The notes under the pieces: model-generated
Database searches by the model: none
Seen by the model: only the letters and a program-made list of their open reading frames with translations
What the model was told of the DNA's origin: nothing
Shown here: positions 1 through 7,574 of the stretch, in pieces
Layout: every line of letters starts with the position of its first letter
Numbering within the stretch: the stretch's first letter is position 1
Made by a program: the position numbers and the translations under genes
Virus record (IMG/VR): IMGVR_UViG_3300025132_000328
Span: 1-22,711 of that record
Strand: one strand, 5' to 3'
From: a virus
Length of the DNA stretch: 22,711 nt

Positions 1-2
1 CG

Positions 3-161
3 ACGGCAAGTGTTGGAGCAATTACACCTGCAGATGTTATAGGATTAACAGGGGTTGAAGCAACCACAGAAATAGGTACAACTGGCTTTGGAACAATAGC
101 GTACAAAGATATTGACATAACTGGCAATACATCTTATACAGATGTAAATCATGCTGCTTAA
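3..161 (+). CDS. C-terminal end of a repetitive tail-fibre/structural protein (partial)
   Basis: The window opens inside a reading frame that runs without a stop to TAA at 159-161. About 52 residues are visible. They are rich in Thr, Val, Gly and Ala and contain two copies of a short beta-strand-like unit (GVEATTEIGTTGFGT and the related ASVGAITPADV). The end, ITGNTSYTDVNHAA, resembles the 'W/Y-T-D-V' endings I know from repetitive fibre proteins of marine phages. The next gene starts 20 nt downstream behind a good ribosome binding site and is also fibre-like, which supports a tail-fibre role. The N-terminal part is outside the window, so length and domain order are unknown. It is probably a receptor-binding or fibre shaft protein; the exact role is inferred. 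Confidence 0.6.
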   Translation, partial: TASVGAITPADVIGLTGVEATTEIGTTGFGTIAYKDIDITGNTSYTDVNHAA

Positions 162-181
162 TTGATTAAGGAGAAAAAATT

Positions 182-1486
182 ATGGCATCAACATATACAC
201 CTTTAGGGGTCGAATTAATGGCAACCGGTGAAAATGCCGGTACTTGGGGAACAAAAACTAATACAAATTTATCAATAATCGAACAGATCTCTGGCGGATA
301 TAAAGTACAAACTTTAAATGCTGCAGGGACTGGAGCAAACACAACAGCTTTGGCTGTAACAGACGGAAACACTGGTGCAACACTGGCTACTAGAATTATT
401 GTTTTAGGTGCAGAGTCACCAGAAGCGATTACAGGAAATAAAATTGTTACAGTACCTAATGATGTAGAAAATTTTTACATAGTAAAAAACAGCACAAGTG
501 GTGCTTACACCGTACAATTTAAAACAGCATCTGGATCAGGCGCAACAGTAACATGGGGTACTACTGATAAAGACTGGAAAATTATTTATGTAGATGGCGC
601 TGGAAGTAATCCAAGCGTTGTTGATGTTGGTGTAACCACAGCAGTAAACCCACAAACTTTAACAAATAAAACTTTAACTTCTCCAGCAATTGGAACTTCA
701 ATTTTAGATACTAACGGAAACGAACTTGCACTTTTAACAGCTACAGGTTCTGCAGTAAACGAATTTACAATTGCAAACGCGGCTACTGGCAGTGGACCTA
801 CTCTTTCATCTACTGGTGGCGATACAAATATTGATATTAACGTAACTCCAAAAGGAACTGGAGACGTTGTTCTTGCAGGTGATACTGTAAAAGTTGGAGA
901 CTCAGGGGCAGCAGCTACTTTGACTTCTAACGGAGCAGGAGCCCTAACAGTAACTACTGGCGGAACAGAAGATTTAGTTCTAAGCACAAACAGCGGAACT
1001 AACTCGGGCACTATTACTATCACAGATGGCGCTAACGCCGACATGACTATTGCTCCTAACGGTTACGGTAGAGCTACTTTCAGCGGTCAAGGTAAAATTG
1101 AAAGTGTTGCAGAAAAAGTTACAGTTTCTGCTAGTGGACCAACAGGAACAGTTAACTATGATGTACTCACACAAGCAGTTTTATACACAACTGCAAACAA
1201 TGCGGCAAACTACACTCTAAATTTTAGAGGTGATGGTTCTACGACTTTGAACACTATTATGGATACAGGTGAGTCTGTAACACTTGCTCACATTTCTACA
1301 AATGGTGGATCAGCTTATTACAATAACGCAGTTACGGTTGATGGATCAAGTATAACACCAGAATGGCAAGGAGGATCAGCTCCTTCCGGAGGAAATGCCA
1401 ATTCAAATGATATTTATTCTTATACAATTATTAAAACTGGGGATGCTACGTTTAAAGTGTTTGCATCTCAAACACAATTTGCATAA
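182..1486 (+). CDS. Tail-fibre-like structural protein, 434 aa
   Basis: The start is supported by AAGGAG about 6 nt upstream of ATG. The N-terminus (residues about 10-36, with ATGENAGTWGTKTNTNLSII) is a signature I recognise from fibre-region proteins of marine podoviruses. The middle carries the fibre motif NPQTLTNKTLTSPAIGTS (about residues 157-174), common in phage tail-fibre repeats, followed by Thr/Gly/Asn-rich beta-type repeats such as NIDINVTPKGTGDVVL and MTIAPNGYGRATFSG. The C-terminal ~110 residues (TGTNYDVLTQAVLY-like onward) are less repetitive and could form a distal domain. There is no enzyme motif. It lies between another fibre protein end and a glycine-rich adhesin-like gene, which fits a virion tail appendage. 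Which appendage it builds is not visible. Confidence 0.7.
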   Translation: MASTYTPLGVELMATGENAGTWGTKTNTNLSIIEQISGGYKVQTLNAAGTGANTTALAVTDGNTGATLATRIIVLGAESPEAITGNKIVTVPNDVENFYIVKNSTSGAYTVQFKTASGSGATVTWGTTDKDWKIIYVDGAGSNPSVVDVGVTTAVNPQTLTNKTLTSPAIGTSILDTNGNELALLTATGSAVNEFTIANAATGSGPTLSSTGGDTNIDINVTPKGTGDVVLAGDTVKVGDSGAAATLTSNGAGALTVTTGGTEDLVLSTNSGTNSGTITITDGANADMTIAPNGYGRATFSGQGKIESVAEKVTVSASGPTGTVNYDVLTQAVLYTTANNAANYTLNFRGDGSTTLNTIMDTGESVTLAHISTNGGSAYYNNAVTVDGSSITPEWQGGSAPSGGNANSNDIYSYTIIKTGDATFKVFASQTQFA

Positions 1487-1507
1487 TAAAATAGGAGGAT
1501 AAAAATT

Positions 1508-2317
1508 ATGCCACTATTAAGTACAAAAGGGGGCGGAAGCGCATCAGCATTTGGTTTTACAAGTTTAGGTATACCAGCAGAATACGAAGTACAATTTACA
1601 GTCGTTGGCGGAGGAGCTGGCGGAGGCGGAGACATCGGCGGAGGCGGCGGTGGCGGAGGCTATTTTCACAATTCAGCATATACATTCAACAGAGGCACTA
1701 CATACCCAGTCACAATTGGCGGAGGCGGAGGCGGAAGTTTCCGAAGAGGTGGTAATGGAAGCGCTTCAGAAGTTCAATCAGCAAGTCCAAGTATCGGCGG
1801 CGGTGGCGGCGGCGGTAGTAGAGGACAACCCGCAAACCCGGGACCTGGTGGTGGCGGCGGAGGCTCTGGATATGGAGCTTCTCCAGTTGGATCTGGTGGA
1901 CCTTATGGTTATCCAGGCGGCGGTGGCCCAACAGGAGCTGGCGGCGGAGCCGGAGGAACTGGCGGTAGTGGAGATTCCGGAACTGGTGGAGTTGGATTAG
2001 AGAGCCCAATAGATAGTACTTATTATGGCGGTGGCGGCGGAGCCGGAGGTTGGAATGCATCAACTGCAGGACCTGGCGGAAACGGCGGTGGCGGAAATGG
2101 CGGCCGTAGTGGTAGACAAGCCGGCGGTACAAATAGAGGTGGCGGTGGCGGCGGAGCTGGATCAGCCTACTCTTCTTCGGCTGGCGGTTCTGGTGTAGTT
2201 CTTGTTAAATTACCAACTGCTTATTTTAGTGGTACCACATCAGGTAGTCCAACTGAAAGTACATCAGGTGATTTTACAATTTTAAAATATACAGGAAATG
2301 GATCGGTAGAAGCGTAA
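1508..2317 (+). CDS. Glycine-rich adhesin-like tail protein, 269 aa
   Basis: ATG follows AGGAGG with about 9 nt spacing. Residues 1-33 are ordinary and end in a beta-strand (EYEVQFTVVGGG). Residues about 34-228 are extremely Gly-rich, with runs of 4-8 glycines broken by Ser, Asn, Pro, Tyr and Arg. The last ~42 residues (GSGVVLVKLP, then TSGSPTESTSGDFTILKYTG) are a conserved-looking closing strand region. This layout, a strand with VVGGG, a polyglycine core and GSGVV(L/I) at the end, is typical of the glycine-rich domain of phage tail adhesins, where polyglycine-II sheets display variable loops for receptor binding. The role as receptor-binding tip is inferred from this and from its place between fibre genes. 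The coding strand is locally G-rich, unlike the AT-rich surroundings. Confidence 0.7.
   Translation: MPLLSTKGGGSASAFGFTSLGIPAEYEVQFTVVGGGAGGGGDIGGGGGGGGYFHNSAYTFNRGTTYPVTIGGGGGGSFRRGGNGSASEVQSASPSIGGGGGGGSRGQPANPGPGGGGGGSGYGASPVGSGGPYGYPGGGGPTGAGGGAGGTGGSGDSGTGGVGLESPIDSTYYGGGGGAGGWNASTAGPGGNGGGGNGGRSGRQAGGTNRGGGGGGAGSAYSSSAGGSGVVLVKLPTAYFSGTTSGSPTESTSGDFTILKYTGNGSVEA
1939..2049 (+). repeat. In-frame 18-bp direct repeat pair within the glycine-rich gene
   Basis: The 18-mer TGGCGGCGGAGCCGGAGG occurs at 1939-1956 and again at 2032-2049, exactly 93 bp (31 codons) apart and in the same reading frame. Near copies of GGCGGAGGCGG and GGTGGCGG occur throughout about 1608-2165. Recombination or slippage between such copies would delete or add whole Gly-rich loops without breaking the frame. 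This is seen directly in the sequence; the variability itself is inference. Confidence 0.7.
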
Positions 2318-2318
2318 C

Positions 2319-2738
2319 ATGGCTCATTTTGCAAAAATAGATGAAACTAATAAAGTGCTTCATATATATGCCGTAGACAATGAGGAAGTTCCAGATGAAG
2401 CAACAGGTATAGCATTCTGCGAAGCTACTGCAGGACCAGGAACATATATTCAAACTTCTTATAATACATACGGAAAAAAACATTATACTAATGGGGAGTT
2501 ATCTGCGGATCAATCAAAAGCATTTAGAGGAAACTATGCGGATAAAGGCGGTTATTGGCTACCTGACGAAAATCATTTTCAACCAGTACAACCTTATTCT
2601 TCATGGACTTGGAATAGTTCTACAGCTACATGGGATCCTCCTGTACCTAGACCAGAAACAGATGCAGAAGCAGGCACATATTGGGATTGGGATGAAGATA
2701 CTCAGAACTGGGTGCAGATCCATATTGTAATAGATTAA
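2319..2738 (+). CDS. Trp-rich fibre-associated protein, 139 aa
   Basis: Starts one base after the stop of the glycine-rich gene, so the two are probably translationally coupled. The N-terminus (MAHFAKIDETNKVLHIYAVD) and the TYIQTSYNTYG stretch match a small protein I know from many marine myo- and podovirus fibre regions, of unproven function (fibre tip, assembly factor or chaperone). Seven tryptophans (W80, W96, W98, W105, W122, W124, W131) are packed into the last 60 residues together with many Tyr, Pro and Asp, for example GTYWDWDEDTQNWV. It is the last gene before the halogenase/oxygenase cassette. Real gene with high confidence; exact role uncertain. Confidence 0.75.
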   Translation: MAHFAKIDETNKVLHIYAVDNEEVPDEATGIAFCEATAGPGTYIQTSYNTYGKKHYTNGELSADQSKAFRGNYADKGGYWLPDENHFQPVQPYSSWTWNSSTATWDPPVPRPETDAEAGTYWDWDEDTQNWVQIHIVID

Positions 2739-2780
2739 GTTTTGTTGTAGCATAAGCTACGTGATAGAAAGTTATTAAAG
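2739..2780 (+). other. 42-nt gap upstream of the oxygenase cassette with a small hairpin
   Basis: This is the second longest gap on the rightward strand. It holds a short perfect hairpin, GTAGC (2747-2751), loop ATAA, GCTAC (2756-2760), extendable by one G-U pair. No U-run follows it, so it does not look like an intrinsic terminator. It could be an RNA processing or pausing element, or nothing. No convincing promoter boxes were found here, and the Shine-Dalgarno for the next gene is weak (TTAAAG just before ATG). Confidence 0.3.
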
Positions 2781-3344
2781 ATGTTTTGGCCGTTTGAATT
2801 AGATAAAATTGAATTACATTGTGCTATAGAAAATTTTCTTTCTGATAAAGAATGTAAATCACTTATAGAATTAGGTCTGTCTAAAAAAATTAAAAAAGGT
2901 TCAACCTTTAATGGACAAAATGATCCTGTTAGAGAAAGTAATATATCATGGATAATGGGTGAAGACGCAGAATGGTTATATAGAAAAATAACTGATGCAA
3001 CTCTTCGTGTTAATAAAACTCAATTTCATTTTGATTTAACAGGTCTAGGTGAGGGTTTACAGTTTACGCAATATATAGCACCCGGAGGGAAGTACGGAGC
3101 CCATACTGATAGTGGACCTAAAACATGTATTAGAAAATTAAGTTTTGTTATTCAATTATCTAATCCAACAGATCATGAGGGAGGTAATTTAAAACTTCAT
3201 TTTTCAGATGATCCTTTGGTTATTCCTAAAAGAAAAGGATCTATTTGCTTTTTTCCAAGTTATGTGTTACACGAAGTTACTAAAATTACTAAAGGACAGA
3301 GGTTCAGTATTGTCGGTTGGATAACAGGACCTCAGTTTAGGTAA
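2781..3344 (+). CDS. Fe(II)/2-oxoglutarate-dependent oxygenase (prolyl-hydroxylase-like fold), 187 aa
   Basis: A double-stranded beta-helix oxygenase. The metal triad is visible as H108-x-D110 (in KYGAHTDSG) and H164 (in SYVLHEVTKI), and R174 (GQRFSIVGW) is the expected 2-oxoglutarate-binding arginine 10 residues after the distal His. The intervening EGGNLKLHF strand and the IPKRKGSICFFPS turn match the prolyl 4-hydroxylase-like 2OG-Fe(II) superfamily (PKHD-type). The usual core is complete at 187 aa, preceded by a helical N-terminal part (residues 15-75). Such enzymes couple 2OG decarboxylation to hydroxylation of a substrate, which cannot be predicted here. First gene of the nine-gene modification cassette. 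Confidence 0.82.
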   Translation: MFWPFELDKIELHCAIENFLSDKECKSLIELGLSKKIKKGSTFNGQNDPVRESNISWIMGEDAEWLYRKITDATLRVNKTQFHFDLTGLGEGLQFTQYIAPGGKYGAHTDSGPKTCIRKLSFVIQLSNPTDHEGGNLKLHFSDDPLVIPKRKGSICFFPSYVLHEVTKITKGQRFSIVGWITGPQFR

Positions 3345-3356
3345 AGGTTAGATTGA

Positions 3357-3878
3357 ATGCAGAAAGTAATAAACAACGTTTTAAGTAAAGAAGATATTTT
3401 TCAAGTGTATGAAAATCTTATTGATGACAACATGTGGAATTTAAGTAGAAGTTCTCAAGGGAATCTTGCAGGTACTTTTCCAGGTTGTACTTTAATAAAC
3501 GACGGACAACCTGTTTATAATAATCCCTATTGGATAGGGTACTTTACTTGTTTATTTGATAGATTAAATCAAAAATTACAGGAACAACATAATTTTAAAC
3601 TTGTAAGAAAAATAAAACGAATAGCTTTAAATGCAGCAAACAATAATTACTACACAGAATTTCATGGAGACGGAAATAATACATATAGTATTGTAGGTTT
3701 TCTTACACCACAGTGGTCAGAGGAATGGGGTGGAGAATTAAATGTAGAAGGTGAAATAATAAAATATAAACCGGGTGATTTTGTTTTATTTAATTCTGAA
3801 AAATTACATAAGTCACAAGAAATAAAAAAACAATTGCCATATTGGAGGGTATCTATAAATTATGTTATTGAAAACTAA
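3357..3878 (+). CDS. Fe(II)/2-oxoglutarate-dependent oxygenase, 173 aa
   Basis: The metal ligands are H103-x-D105 (TEFHGDGN) and H151 (SEKLHKSQEI), with R164 (YWRVSINYV) as the 2OG-binding arginine. Between them is the WSEEWGGELNVEG strand followed by KPGDFVLFNS, the pattern of 2OG-Fe(II) oxygenases of the PF13640 type. The WGGEL element is shared with the last cassette gene (8106-8660), suggesting the two are distant paralogues. The gene starts 12 nt after the previous stop with AAGG at 3344-3347, and its 3' end overlaps the halogenase by 17 nt. Substrate unknown. Confidence 0.82.
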   Translation: MQKVINNVLSKEDIFQVYENLIDDNMWNLSRSSQGNLAGTFPGCTLINDGQPVYNNPYWIGYFTCLFDRLNQKLQEQHNFKLVRKIKRIALNAANNNYYTEFHGDGNNTYSIVGFLTPQWSEEWGGELNVEGEIIKYKPGDFVLFNSEKLHKSQEIKKQLPYWRVSINYVIEN

Positions 3879-5397
3879 AGAAGTAAAAACAATATGTATT
3901 GTAGGTGGCGGATCTGCAGGTTGGATGTCTGCTGCAACTATAACAAAACTCTTTCCAGATATACAAGTATATTTAATTGAAAGCCCTGACTTTAAAACTA
4001 TTGGAGTTGGAGAAAGTACAATTGCACCTGCAATTAATACGTGGTTAGAAATGTTAGAGATTAAAGATAAAGATTTTATGAAAGAATGTGATGCTACTTA
4101 TAAACTAGGTATTATGTTTAAAGATTTTTATAAAAAAGACACAGAACAATTTTTTTATCCTTTTCAAAAAGCTTACGAAAGAAGACTACCGTTTGGAAAA
4201 AATGCATGGTTTTATAAGAAACAAATGAACCCAGCATTATCAAATGCTGATTATGCTAGATTTATAACTCCCATTACACATTTTGCTGATCAATATAAAA
4301 TGCCTAAAAACCCAATGGACATTCCAGGGTTTAATGCTGATCAAAATATTGCCTACCATTTTGATGCAACTAAACTAGGACAATGGTTAAAAAATAAATT
4401 TATTAAGTCAAATAAATTTAAGCATGTATTGGAAGAAATTAAATCTGTTGAAACAGATGATAACGGGATAAAAACTTTAAACAAAAAGTATACTGCTGAT
4501 TTATTCTTAGATTGTAGTGGCTTTAAATCACTTCTTATGGAAAAGATAGGTTGTAAAAAAAATAGAGCTGCTTCTAAAATTCTTATAAATAATCAAGCAT
4601 GGACAGCTCATGTTCCTTATGACGACGTCAATAAAAAAGAAGAGATGAAACCCTATACTTTGTGTACCGCAATTAATAATGGATGGGTTTGGGAAATACC
4701 TACTTGGGGAAGATTAGGTGTGGGCTATGTTCATTCTGACAAATACATTGAAACTAACAGTGCGTTAGTAGAATTTCAAAAATATTTAAAAGCTAAAGGT
4801 TATAAATATAAAGACCTTAAATATAAGTTAGTAAAATTTGACACCTATAGACATGAAAAAATGTTTGTTAAAAATGTTTGTTCTATTGGACTAGCTTCTT
4901 GTTTTATAGAGCCTTTAGAGTCGACTGGTTTAGTTACAATTCATGAAAACTTACTTGCATTAGCTAGATGTTTAAAAAGACATAAACATATTACCCAATT
5001 AGATAGAGATAGTTTTAATCTTCACACTAATATTACATATGATGGTTATGTAGATTTTGTTGGAATGCATTATTATGCAACAGCTAGAAATGATAATGAG
5101 TATTGGAACCATTATAGAAATAATAGTATTTTAGATTTATCGTATAGTAAAACAGAAGATATATTTTTAAATATTCATGCAAGAATGATTGAAAATTTTT
5201 ATAGTTCTAAATACGGTTTTCATTATATTGCTGCAGGTATGAATTTTGATCCCCTTGAGTTGATGAGTCCAAAAGCTTTTAGAGAGGAATACCAAGAAGC
5301 AATTAAAGTTAGAGATGACTGGGTAGAAAAAATAAAAGAAGAAGTAAAAAAAGAACCCACTCATTTTGAATATTTAAAAAACAAAATATATGGTTGA
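3862..5397 (+). CDS. Flavin-dependent tryptophan-halogenase family protein, 511 aa
   Basis: All hallmarks of the FADH2-dependent halogenase family are present in the right order. The N-terminal FAD-binding GGGSAGWM is at residues 15-22, then GVGEST at 48-53. K81 in CDATYKLGIMF matches the catalytic lysine that carries the activated halide (Lys79 in PrnA). The family signature W-x-W-x-I-P is at 275-280 (GWVWEIP), followed by GRLGVGYVH. E353-S-T-G in IEPLESTGL matches the active-site Glu/Ser pair. The length (511 aa) is normal. Family members halogenate Trp or other aromatic rings using FADH2, O2 and halide. No flavin reductase is visible in the window, so a host reductase would be needed. Translation starts inside the previous gene behind GGAGGG at 3844-3849. 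Substrate and halide are unknown; a cyanophage relative (VirX1) acts on varied aromatics. Confidence 0.9.
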   Translation: MLLKTKEVKTICIVGGGSAGWMSAATITKLFPDIQVYLIESPDFKTIGVGESTIAPAINTWLEMLEIKDKDFMKECDATYKLGIMFKDFYKKDTEQFFYPFQKAYERRLPFGKNAWFYKKQMNPALSNADYARFITPITHFADQYKMPKNPMDIPGFNADQNIAYHFDATKLGQWLKNKFIKSNKFKHVLEEIKSVETDDNGIKTLNKKYTADLFLDCSGFKSLLMEKIGCKKNRAASKILINNQAWTAHVPYDDVNKKEEMKPYTLCTAINNGWVWEIPTWGRLGVGYVHSDKYIETNSALVEFQKYLKAKGYKYKDLKYKLVKFDTYRHEKMFVKNVCSIGLASCFIEPLESTGLVTIHENLLALARCLKRHKHITQLDRDSFNLHTNITYDGYVDFVGMHYYATARNDNEYWNHYRNNSILDLSYSKTEDIFLNIHARMIENFYSSKYGFHYIAAGMNFDPLELMSPKAFREEYQEAIKVRDDWVEKIKEEVKKEPTHFEYLKNKIYG

Positions 5398-5959
5398 TAT
5401 AGTTGAAGGATATATGCCTGAACAAGATATTCAAGAAATAGAAAAGAAAGTTCTTGATAATCCACACTTCCCCTGGTTTTGGGAGGGTCGTACAACTTCA
5501 GATAATTATCCCGCTATGATGCACATAATGGTAGGACGATATGATGAACCACCTCTTACAGAGTTTAAAATTAATTCTCCCTTCTTTCATTTATTCGAAA
5601 GAATATTTTTAGATTTTTGTAATAAAAATAATATAGAAGTTAATCAAATTTTAAGAGCAGCTGTTAATTTAACTTGGTATTCAAAAGACAGATATGGAGA
5701 CCCCCACGTAGATCATCCCCATGAATATGGACATAAAGTATGTATGATGTATCTACACGATTTATCATGGGGACCTACTTTTATTTTTAATGAAAAAGGA
5801 ATGGGTAAAGAAAATAATCCCAAAGAGTTTACTGTCGCTAAAGAAGTTCCTTTTGAAAGAGGAAAAATAATTATTTTTTCAGGGGAGCACTGTCACGCTG
5901 CTGGATTTGTAAAAAAATCTAATCAGAAAAGAATCGCTGCAGTGATTACATTTAAATGA
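5390..5959 (+). CDS. Fe(II)/2-oxoglutarate-dependent oxygenase, 189 aa
   Basis: The second half (residues about 88-189) is a cupin-type oxygenase core with H106-x-D108 (GDPHVDHPHEYG), a distal His most likely H169 (GEHCHAAGF) and R181 (KRIAAVITF) as 2OG ligand. The GKIIIFSGEHCHAAG turn is typical of phage 2OG-Fe(II) oxygenases. The N-terminal half is rich in Trp, Phe and Tyr (PHFPWFWEG) and has no obvious homology. The start overlaps the halogenase end by 8 nt, pointing to coupled translation and stoichiometric expression with the halogenase. Substrate unknown. Confidence 0.78.
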   Translation: MVDIVEGYMPEQDIQEIEKKVLDNPHFPWFWEGRTTSDNYPAMMHIMVGRYDEPPLTEFKINSPFFHLFERIFLDFCNKNNIEVNQILRAAVNLTWYSKDRYGDPHVDHPHEYGHKVCMMYLHDLSWGPTFIFNEKGMGKENNPKEFTVAKEVPFERGKIIIFSGEHCHAAGFVKKSNQKRIAAVITFK

Positions 5960-6576
5960 GTGAAACTTTAATACCTTTATTTTCATCACTTGTAATGGTG
6001 AATGACACAGAACTATCTGAAATAGAAGAAAGAATTATTTTAGATTTTATAGATAAATGTAGCTTTGTGAAAACACGTGAAGACGAGAACTCTTCACATA
6101 TATCAGAAGATTACTATGTTTTAGATGATCCAAAATTAGCAGCCATAAGAAACAAGATAGCTATAGAAGTTAATAAATATATAGATCATTTACAGTATAA
6201 AGGACGATTTGATTTTTCAAGTTCTTGGATAACTAAAACAAAACCTGGAGAACAAAGCCATTATCACACCCATAGCAATACTATTTTTAGTGGCATTTTT
6301 TATATTAAAACAAAAGATGATTGTGGTAATCTAGCACTAACTGATTTTACTAAAACAAAATGGGGCATTAAAAAGAAAAAAGCTAACGTCTATAATTCTA
6401 GCACTTGGGAGATTACACCATTAAAAAATAGAATTATTATTTTCCCATCAAATGTGCCCCATAAAATAAATACCAATAGAACCAAACATACTAGATTCTC
6501 TATAGCTTTTAATATAATACCGTTAGGGAATATAGGAGGTGGAGAACAGGAAATAATATATGGAAAACAAAATTAA
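5956..6576 (+). CDS. 2OG-Fe(II) oxygenase-like protein with an HxH metal motif, 206 aa
   Basis: This matches the phage/bacterial family I know as 2OG-FeII_Oxy_5 (TIGR02466-type). It has a conserved W91 before the core, H104-x-H106 (HTHSNTIFSGIFYIK), the RIIIFPSNVPHKIN turn with H169, and R180 (TRFSIAFN). The second metal position is His rather than the Asp of classical 2OG oxygenases, as is usual in this family. The N-terminal ~90 residues are helical and contain the family-like DYYVLDDPKLAAIR stretch. The start is in an ATGA overlap with the previous gene, and the end overlaps the next by 17 nt. Two further members of the same family lie at 7065 and 7574. Biochemical activity of the family is poorly known. 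Confidence 0.75.
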   Translation: MSETLIPLFSSLVMVNDTELSEIEERIILDFIDKCSFVKTREDENSSHISEDYYVLDDPKLAAIRNKIAIEVNKYIDHLQYKGRFDFSSSWITKTKPGEQSHYHTHSNTIFSGIFYIKTKDDCGNLALTDFTKTKWGIKKKKANVYNSSTWEITPLKNRIIIFPSNVPHKINTNRTKHTRFSIAFNIIPLGNIGGGEQEIIYGKQN

Positions 6577-7057
6577 TTTTATAAAAAATTTTATAAAGTT
6601 CGACGTACCTTTTGATTTTAATAGTTTAGCTTTAATGTTAAGTAGTTATAATTTTTCGTCTAAAATAACAAGTAACCATACTTCAGAGTATATTTTAGAT
6701 AGTACTTTTCAAATAAAAAATGTTGATAAGGATCCTAAATTTAAATCTTTATTACAATTATTAAACAACAACTTTAATAAAGAACAAGAATATATTGATA
6801 TGGATATATTTTATTCAACATCTATCGGTGCATCTGGTATTACTCATAAAGATGAATATAGTGTTTATATATTAGGTGTATGTGGACACACTATTTATAA
6901 AGTAGAACAAGAAATTTTTGAAGTTTTTCCAGGAGATTTATTGTGTATACCAGCACATACCACTCATACAGCAATAGGCATGACGCCTAGAATTATATTG
7001 TCTTATGCTAAACCTCTTGAGGCTCGTCCACAAATTAATAATGTAAGGTACAAATAA
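6560..7057 (+). CDS. Cupin-fold protein, possible 2OG oxygenase relative, 165 aa
   Basis: Residues about 78-150 read as a cupin barrel: H96-x-D98 (GITHKDEYSVYILG), a turn with GHTIYKVEQEIFEV, then PGDLLCIPAHTTHTAIG with candidate ligands H133 and H136, and R144 before a closing ILSYA strand. This is closer to the JmjC/cupin_4 arrangement than to the prolyl-hydroxylase-type neighbours, so it may be an oxygenase or a non-catalytic or sugar-binding cupin. A clear AGGA at 6548-6551 lies 8 nt before the ATG, inside the preceding gene. It is embedded between two HxH oxygenase-like genes, which supports a shared pathway. Substrate unknown. Confidence 0.65.
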   Translation: MENKINFIKNFIKFDVPFDFNSLALMLSSYNFSSKITSNHTSEYILDSTFQIKNVDKDPKFKSLLQLLNNNFNKEQEYIDMDIFYSTSIGASGITHKDEYSVYILGVCGHTIYKVEQEIFEVFPGDLLCIPAHTTHTAIGMTPRIILSYAKPLEARPQINNVRYK

Positions 7058-7064
7058 CACATTT

Positions 7065-7574
7065 ATGGTACGAAGCTTTGATCCATTTATATATCAAAAC
7101 ATATTTCATGAATATGAACTAGACATAACACAAGGGGAAATAGATCTAGTCTACATGTTATTAAAAGATTTGTCTGTAAATAATTTGCAGCATAGTGATT
7201 CTAATGTAAAGACCTCATATAAAGATATAGATATTTTAGATACGCCTGGTTTATCTAATTTAAAAAAACAAATAACCGATATTTTAAAAACACATAACTT
7301 ACGTCTAAATAACAATTGGGGTCAATTATATAATAAGGATAATGAGCACAAGGTTCATAATCATCCTTTTTCTACTTGTTCAGGAATAATATATTTAGAT
7401 CCTAATGAGGCATCGCCTACTATTTTTTATGATAGAGATTTTAAAACTTATGTACATGCTTTTAAAAAAAATCAACTTTTATTATTTCCCTCTTACATTC
7501 CACATGAAGTATCTAGATTAAATAGCAATGAAAAAAGATTAGTAATATCATTTAACACAGATGAAAGGATTTAA
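7065..7574 (+). CDS. 2OG-Fe(II) oxygenase-like protein with an HxH metal motif, 169 aa
   Basis: Second member of the 2OG-FeII_Oxy_5-like set. The core aligns without gaps to the 5956 gene: W85, then H98-x-H100 (HNHPFSTCSGIIYLD), LLLFPSYIPHEVS with H147, and R158 (KRLVISFN). Its N-terminal part (FDPFIYQNIFHEYEL) differs strongly from the paralogue. It begins 7 nt after the cupin gene with no strong Shine-Dalgarno and ends in a TAATG overlap with the next gene. The substrate cannot be predicted. Confidence 0.75.
   Translation: MVRSFDPFIYQNIFHEYELDITQGEIDLVYMLLKDLSVNNLQHSDSNVKTSYKDIDILDTPGLSNLKKQITDILKTHNLRLNNNWGQLYNKDNEHKVHNHPFSTCSGIIYLDPNEASPTIFYDRDFKTYVHAFKKNQLLLFPSYIPHEVSRLNSNEKRLVISFNTDERI

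Noticed and set aside
586-1044. Leftward 152-aa frame opposite the 434-aa fibre gene
   Set aside because: Val/Pro/Ser-rich product typical of the complement of a Thr/Gly/Ala-rich gene, with no supporting start signal.
1605-2000. Rightward 131-aa frame inside the glycine-rich gene
   Set aside because: Its Ala/Glu/Val-rich sequence is the shifted-frame reading of GGC/GGA repeats, and it has no own ribosome binding site.
1710-2132. Leftward 140-aa frame opposite the glycine-rich gene
   Set aside because: Arg/His/Leu-rich low-complexity product of reading the G-rich repeats on the other strand.
2746-2761. Hairpin before the cassette as an intrinsic terminator
   Set aside because: The stem is only 5-6 bp and no U-run follows, so a terminator call is not supported.
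5167-5364. Leftward 65-aa Phe/Tyr-rich frame that looks like a membrane protein
   Set aside because: It is the complement of a Lys-rich AAA/GAA stretch at the end of the halogenase gene. The hydrophobicity is a composition artefact.
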